Assembly: GCA_964471595.1 (NCBI GenBank)
Contig: CAYYGN010000013.1
Location: 1 to 64,000 of the forward strand
Reading direction: 5' to 3'
Source: JAGNXB01 sp964471595
GTDB lineage: Bacteria > Bacteroidota > Bacteroidia > Chitinophagales > Saprospiraceae
DNA length: 64,000 nt
The notes under the pieces were generated by a model, which searched no databases, was not told the origin of the DNA, and was given only the letters and a program-made list of their open reading frames with translations. The first letter of the stretch is position 1, and every line of letters starts with the position of its first letter. Below are positions 60,740-64,000 of the stretch, in pieces. Made by a program: the position numbers and the translations under genes.

Positions 60740-61963
60740 TCAATACCCCATGAAATGGACCAGGAGGAAGCTGGCGGTGGCACCCAGGAATCCTGCCAGG
60801 AAAAGGGTATAAGCCAAATGGAGCAGGCGGAATTTCCTTTCCAACACCAGGCCCAGGTGATAGAGATCGCGGTGCATGGCCTGCCGGAGCTCGTCCCCTT
60901 CCCGGAGCAGGACCGTGATTTCCTCGAGATAATCATCCAGAGGGAGTTGAGTGAAGTGGCCGAAAAACAACAACTTTTGCCGGCGTCCGGAGGACGGTTG
61001 GGCCGGTAAGGGATGCCGGGTGACGTTGGGTCGGGCGCTGAGGACCGCCAGCACGAGGGAGCCCAGTCCGAAGACCATGAACAGGCAGATCGGGATGAGC
61101 AGAGGGGGGCGGGTTTCGGCCAGGTTGCTGTAGCTCAGCACCGTAATGAGTACCGAGATGAGTATGGCGTTCACGCTGAGCAGCATCTGGGCTTTGCGGT
61201 CGGCGATCCCGCTCAGGTGGATTTGCGTATGATAACTGGTCCGGAAATAGGTCTGGATGTCTCCCCCGGAAGGAGCCGGCGGACCGGAAGCGGATGCCTC
61301 CTTGCGGGCTTCCTGTGCCAGGCGGCGCTGCAAACCATCCCTGATACGCCGAACCACCGGCTCATGAATGGCGCGTCCGGTGTCGGTGAAGCAACGCAGG
61401 GTATTCAGCCAGGCGAGCTCGCGGATGCGCCACTCCCTGCCCGATTGGAGGCGACCGGTCCTTGCTTCCTCCTCCTGACGGCGCATGCGCTGGGAATCCT
61501 CGTAATCCGGGCCGAAATGAAGCGCTACCGCGGCATCCCACAGGATACGTGCCGCAGGACCGTCGGGTTGGCCCTGCAAGGCGGCATGAGGCAGAAGGGT
61601 TTTGACCCTTTCCAGCAGGGTTTGCGGCGCTTTCTCCGCTTCCAGGAATTGGGTGGCGAGGCGTGACGATGCCTCCAGCGGAGATTCCGGGTCAAACAGC
61701 CAACCGGCGTAACTGAACCAGGCAGCGGCATACAATGCCGTCATTTCCTGCTCATCACCCTCCTCTTCCAAAGCGAGGGCGCTGCACCGGGCCACGAGCT
61801 CGCTGATCCTGCCGTAGTGATGCCAAATCAGTGTGTCCTGACCGTGGGTATTGTACAAGTCCAACACCCACCTTCGGGCGCGTTCGAGGACGGCTGCGGG
61901 ATGCGCCGTCGAACGGTCCGGGGCCGTGCGAACGGAAAAAGCAGGACTGCCGGATTTGGGCAT
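60740..61963 (-). CDS. Degenerate HD-fold protein with Pycsar-effector-type membrane domain
   Basis: 407 residues. Residues about 25-200 look like an HD phosphohydrolase fold whose catalytic residues are lost: the usual YHNxxHT reads WHHYGRI (47-53), the metal His-Asp in AAWFHDxG reads AAWFSYAG (80-87), and the later ILRDADLxH reads ILWDAAVALH (140-149). Residues about 237-405 are a DUF5706/PycTM-type domain, with the signature TSYHTQIHLSGIADRKAQML and then three hydrophobic segments (about 262-278, 287-310, 383-404). Homologues with this domain are Pycsar antiphage effectors sensing cyclic nucleotides. No uridylate or cytidylate cyclase gene is nearby. Family identification is from memory and should be searched. 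Confidence 0.72.
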   Translation of the reverse strand: MPKSGSPAFSVRTAPDRSTAHPAAVLERARRWVLDLYNTHGQDTLIWHHYGRISELVARCSALALEEEGDEQEMTALYAAAWFSYAGWLFDPESPLEASSRLATQFLEAEKAPQTLLERVKTLLPHAALQGQPDGPAARILWDAAVALHFGPDYEDSQRMRRQEEEARTGRLQSGREWRIRELAWLNTLRCFTDTGRAIHEPVVRRIRDGLQRRLAQEARKEASASGPPAPSGGDIQTYFRTSYHTQIHLSGIADRKAQMLLSVNAILISVLITVLSYSNLAETRPPLLIPICLFMVFGLGSLVLAVLSARPNVTRHPLPAQPSSGRRQKLLFFGHFTQLPLDDYLEEITVLLREGDELRQAMHRDLYHLGLVLERKFRLLHLAYTLFLAGFLGATASFLLVHFMGY

Positions 61964-61983
61964 GGGAATCAGGCTTGACGCGA

Positions 61984-61991
61984 CGAAGGTA
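61984..61991 (-). promoter_or_regulatory. Candidate -7 box
   Basis: The minus strand reads TACCTTCG (TANNTTCG), 20 bases before ATG 61963. Confidence 0.4.
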
Positions 61992-62084
61992 CGACCCCAC
62001 CGGCGATTGATCTTCTGCCAGCACCGCTAAACGCCTCAGGGTAAACATAAAAAATATACCAATGCATTGTAAAGAAAAACCCCT

Positions 62085-62092
62085 TAGCTTTG
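62085..62092 (+). promoter_or_regulatory. Candidate -7 box for the repeat protein
   Basis: TAGCTTTG (TANNTTTG) lies in an A/T-rich stretch, with a TTG at 62067-62069 only 15 bases upstream, shorter than the usual spacing. Confidence 0.4.
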
Positions 62093-62121
62093 CAGGACAA
62101 AGCCCAAAAGCTTCAATCCCA

Positions 62122-64000
62122 ATGAACCGTCCCCCTACGTCCCCCCGTGGCGCGGCTTTGCCTTATGTGCCACCCCCGCCTTCCGAGGCGTTTTTCCCAC
62201 CTCCTTCCTCCCACCCTCAATCCCCAGGCATGCTGAAGTACCTCCTTCGGGCGCTTACGTTCGTCCTGTTCCTGGCGGCCGGTTGGATCACCCCCCTACA
62301 GGCCCAGGAATTCCAGTTCACCTTCAAAGGTCCCGACACGCTCTTTGCCGACAACAGTTGCGAAGCCGTATTGACCCTCGATATGGATTCCCTGGAAGTC
62401 GTCTCCCTCGTCGGCGCCCAGGTCACCGATACGATATTGACCATCGCCGGTCAATACATGCTGGGCGATTTCCTGCCGGCCGGAACGGTCGTCACCTTCA
62501 ACTGGGAGGCGACCGATGACCAGGGCAATGACTCCATTTTCGTATTCACCATCACGATCGTGGACACGCTGGCCCCCAATTTCAGCGCCATTCTGCCTCC
62601 GGACATCACCGTGGAATGCGACGCGGTGCCCGACCCGCCCGCGATCACCATTTTCGACAATTGTGATCCGGATCCCGTCCTCAAATTCCTGGAAGTGGTT
62701 GCCCCCGGGCCATGCACCGGCCAGTACGCCCTCACGCGCGAATGGACGGCCACCGATCTGTGGGGCAATGTCCGTGTTCACACCCAGGTCATTACGGTCG
62801 AGGACACCCAGGGACCCCAGTTGACCGGTATCCCGGCCGATACCATGGTCACCTGCGACGCCGTGCCGCCTCCCCCGATGACCGGCACCTCCATCATCGC
62901 TACCGATGCCTGTGATCCAAACCCGCAGATCACCTTTTCGGAGACAACGGTACCCGGCTCCTGCCTGGACACCTACACCCTTATCCGGTCATGGACCGCC
63001 ACGGACGACTGCGGCCATGCCACCACGGTCACCCAGACCATCGAAGTCATCGACACCACCGGCCCGTTCATTCTCGGGGTCCCGGCCGATGTCACCGTCG
63101 ATTGTGATGCCGTACCTCCACCTCCCGTCACGGGTCCCGGCGGCGTGACCGCCACCGACAATTGCGATCCGGATCCCGCCATCGTCTTCCTTGAAACCAG
63201 CAACCAGGATCCCGACCCGGCCTCCTGCGCTCATTACAACTACGAGATCACCCGTTCCTGGACCTCCGCCGACCACTGCAGCAACCTGCAGACCGCCGTG
63301 CAGGTGGTGACCGTCCGCGACCGCGAAGCGCCGGTTCTGTATTGTGTTTCGCAAGACACGGTAGTGGTAGGTCCGTCCGGCTGCCTGGCTTCGGGATCTC
63401 TGGCCAGCGTTCTGTTTGTATCCGACCGCTGCGTGCCGGCCGGCCAGGCCTTTCTGACGGATACCGCTGATATCCTCAATACCTCCGGCAGCCCTCTGCT
63501 GACCGGCGTGGTCGATGACATCCTGTTCCCGTTGCCCTTTAGCGGATTGCCGGCGCAATATGCAACCGGCAACGTGCAACTGACCGTCGGCCTCATCAAT
63601 GCCGATGCCGAACAACCCACCGAGTATTACCGCGTCTATGGCGAAGACGGCACCCTCCTGGGTCAAACCAGTCCCACTCCGTCCCAATGCGGCTCCGGCA
63701 TCACCGTCTTGAATACGCTGAATGCCGACCAGATCAATGAATGGGCGGCAGACGGGCAAATCCTGATCTATCTCCAGCCGGAAGGCAACGGCGTGGAAGC
63801 CATCAACCAGATATGTGTCGGAGGCAAGGTGAGCATCGCCCTGACCTTTGATTACGAGATCGACCCGCCTGCCGGATTGAATCTTCAGTATCGCGTGGAT
63901 GCGGGACCGCTCAAGGACCTGCCCACCGGCTCCGAAAACCTGTCCCCCGGGGATTATGTCATCACCATCCTGGCGACCGATTGTGCGGGCAATGCAGACT
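62122..64000 (+). CDS. Large HYR-like repeat surface protein (partial, runs off window)
   Basis: At least 626 codons without a stop to the window end. From ATG 62122 a proline-rich stretch precedes a typical signal (MLKYLLRALTFVLFLAAGW) that starts at the in-frame ATG 62230, so 62230 may be the true start. Three HYR/Ig-like units of about 79, 83 and 89 residues follow (62560-63312), sharing the pattern DTxxPxxxxxPxDxTVxCDAVPxPP and a conserved cysteine pair, with RSWTATDxCG. After this comes a different beta-rich region. Such proteins in Bacteroidota are secreted adhesins or gliding-related surface proteins, often T9SS cargo; the end is not visible. Confidence 0.85.
   Translation, partial: MNRPPTSPRGAALPYVPPPPSEAFFPPPSSHPQSPGMLKYLLRALTFVLFLAAGWITPLQAQEFQFTFKGPDTLFADNSCEAVLTLDMDSLEVVSLVGAQVTDTILTIAGQYMLGDFLPAGTVVTFNWEATDDQGNDSIFVFTITIVDTLAPNFSAILPPDITVECDAVPDPPAITIFDNCDPDPVLKFLEVVAPGPCTGQYALTREWTATDLWGNVRVHTQVITVEDTQGPQLTGIPADTMVTCDAVPPPPMTGTSIIATDACDPNPQITFSETTVPGSCLDTYTLIRSWTATDDCGHATTVTQTIEVIDTTGPFILGVPADVTVDCDAVPPPPVTGPGGVTATDNCDPDPAIVFLETSNQDPDPASCAHYNYEITRSWTSADHCSNLQTAVQVVTVRDREAPVLYCVSQDTVVVGPSGCLASGSLASVLFVSDRCVPAGQAFLTDTADILNTSGSPLLTGVVDDILFPLPFSGLPAQYATGNVQLTVGLINADAEQPTEYYRVYGEDGTLLGQTSPTPSQCGSGITVLNTLNADQINEWAADGQILIYLQPEGNGVEAINQICVGGKVSIALTFDYEIDPPAGLNLQYRVDAGPLKDLPTGSENLSPGDYVITILATDCAGNAD
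62560..63312 (+). repeat. Three tandem HYR-like protein repeats
   Basis: Units at 62560-62796, 62797-63045 and 63046-63312 (237, 249 and 267 bases) are repeats at protein level: each begins with V(E/I)D(T), has DAVPxPP near position 20 and a central NCDPDP or ACDPNP segment, and ends with RSWTA or REWTA followed by a cysteine-flanked turn. At DNA level they have diverged, so this is not a recent expansion. Confidence 0.8.

Noticed and set aside
60740..61963. Complete Pycsar defence system
   Set aside because: No pyrimidine cyclase gene adjacent or elsewhere in the window; only an effector-like protein is present.
62560..63312. Recent DNA-level tandem duplication in the HYR region
   Set aside because: The three units match at protein level only; lengths (237, 249, 267 bases) and codons differ.
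1..64000. CRISPR arrays, tRNA or rRNA genes, insertion sequences, integrases
   Set aside because: I found no regularly spaced direct repeats, no TYC-loop-like tRNA ends in intergenic DNA and no transposase or integrase motif. A computed scan (tRNAscan-SE, minced) would be decisive.

Overview
This 64 kb window looks like a chromosomal segment of a GC-rich member of the Bacteroidota, probably from or near the Saprospiria; the lineage below phylum is inference. The evidence is: (i) -7 promoter boxes of the Bacteroidota type (TANNTTTG and a TANNTTCG variant) with almost no Shine-Dalgarno sequences; (ii) outer-membrane TonB-dependent receptors carrying an N-terminal carboxypeptidase-regulatory-like domain; (iii) a type IX secretion sorting tail (YPNPAGDW...) on a surface protein; (iv) the order rpsF-rpsR-rplI with no ssb; and (v) phylum-typical lipoproteins such as a DUF4837 protein. 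No tRNA, rRNA, CRISPR array, transposase or prophage gene was recognised.

Layout. 1-240: cluster of five small palindromes. 328-4614: sterol-desaturase-like hydroxylase and a FecA-like TonB receptor. 4674-7085 (-): second TonB receptor. 7254-10582: tandem pair of flavin-dependent halogenases, closed by a strong terminator. 10690-13600 (-): membrane pyrophosphatase HppA and a nitroreductase. 13742-16680 (+): unknown protein, methylmalonyl-CoA epimerase, TauE/SafE permease and DUF4837 lipoprotein. 16688-20311 (-): molybdenum-cofactor operon moeA-tauE-moaD-moaE-moaCB. 20440-22967 (+): VOC protein, ELWxxDGT-repeat T9SS cargo, YciI. 23052-24293 (-): ribosomal proteins S6, S18, L9. 24451-30332: DUF2007 protein, lytic transglycosylase, hisS, pheS, dnaB. 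30630-37624: coiled-coil protein, TPR/PD40 protein, Crp/Fnr regulator, two-component system, NfeD-like protein plus flotillin. 37659-41537: pdxH, small membrane protein, CMD-family protein, UvrD/PcrA helicase. 41660-46137: two-gene NAD-dependent formate dehydrogenase. 46245-48962: DUF4062-STAND ATPase-TPR protein. 48987-56900: TonB-type barrel, LOG-family hydrolase, VOC protein, purple-acid-phosphatase-like enzyme, glyA, glutaryl-CoA dehydrogenase-like enzyme. 57004-60307: OmpA-family protein, aroA, prohibitin. 60314-61963 (-): zinc-ribbon protein and a degenerate-HD protein with a Pycsar-effector-type membrane domain. 62122 to the window end: a large HYR-like repeat surface protein that runs off the edge.

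How the genes fit together. The Mo-cofactor operon and the cysteine-type formate dehydrogenase form one functional set: the enzyme needs the cofactor, although moaA, mobA and fdhD are not in the window. Methylmalonyl-CoA epimerase and the glutaryl-CoA dehydrogenase-like protein point to acyl-CoA catabolism. NfeD plus flotillin, and a separate prohibitin, give two SPFH membrane scaffolds.

The most interesting items are: a recurrent leaderless-gene architecture (-7 box, exactly four bases, then the start codon) seen at five to seven genes and useful for fixing starts; a tandem halogenase pair whose active-site motif is of the phenol/pyrrole rather than the tryptophan type; a DUF4062-STAND-TPR protein of the kind linked to immunity-like signalling; and an orphan Pycsar-type membrane protein fused to an HD fold that has lost its metal ligands.
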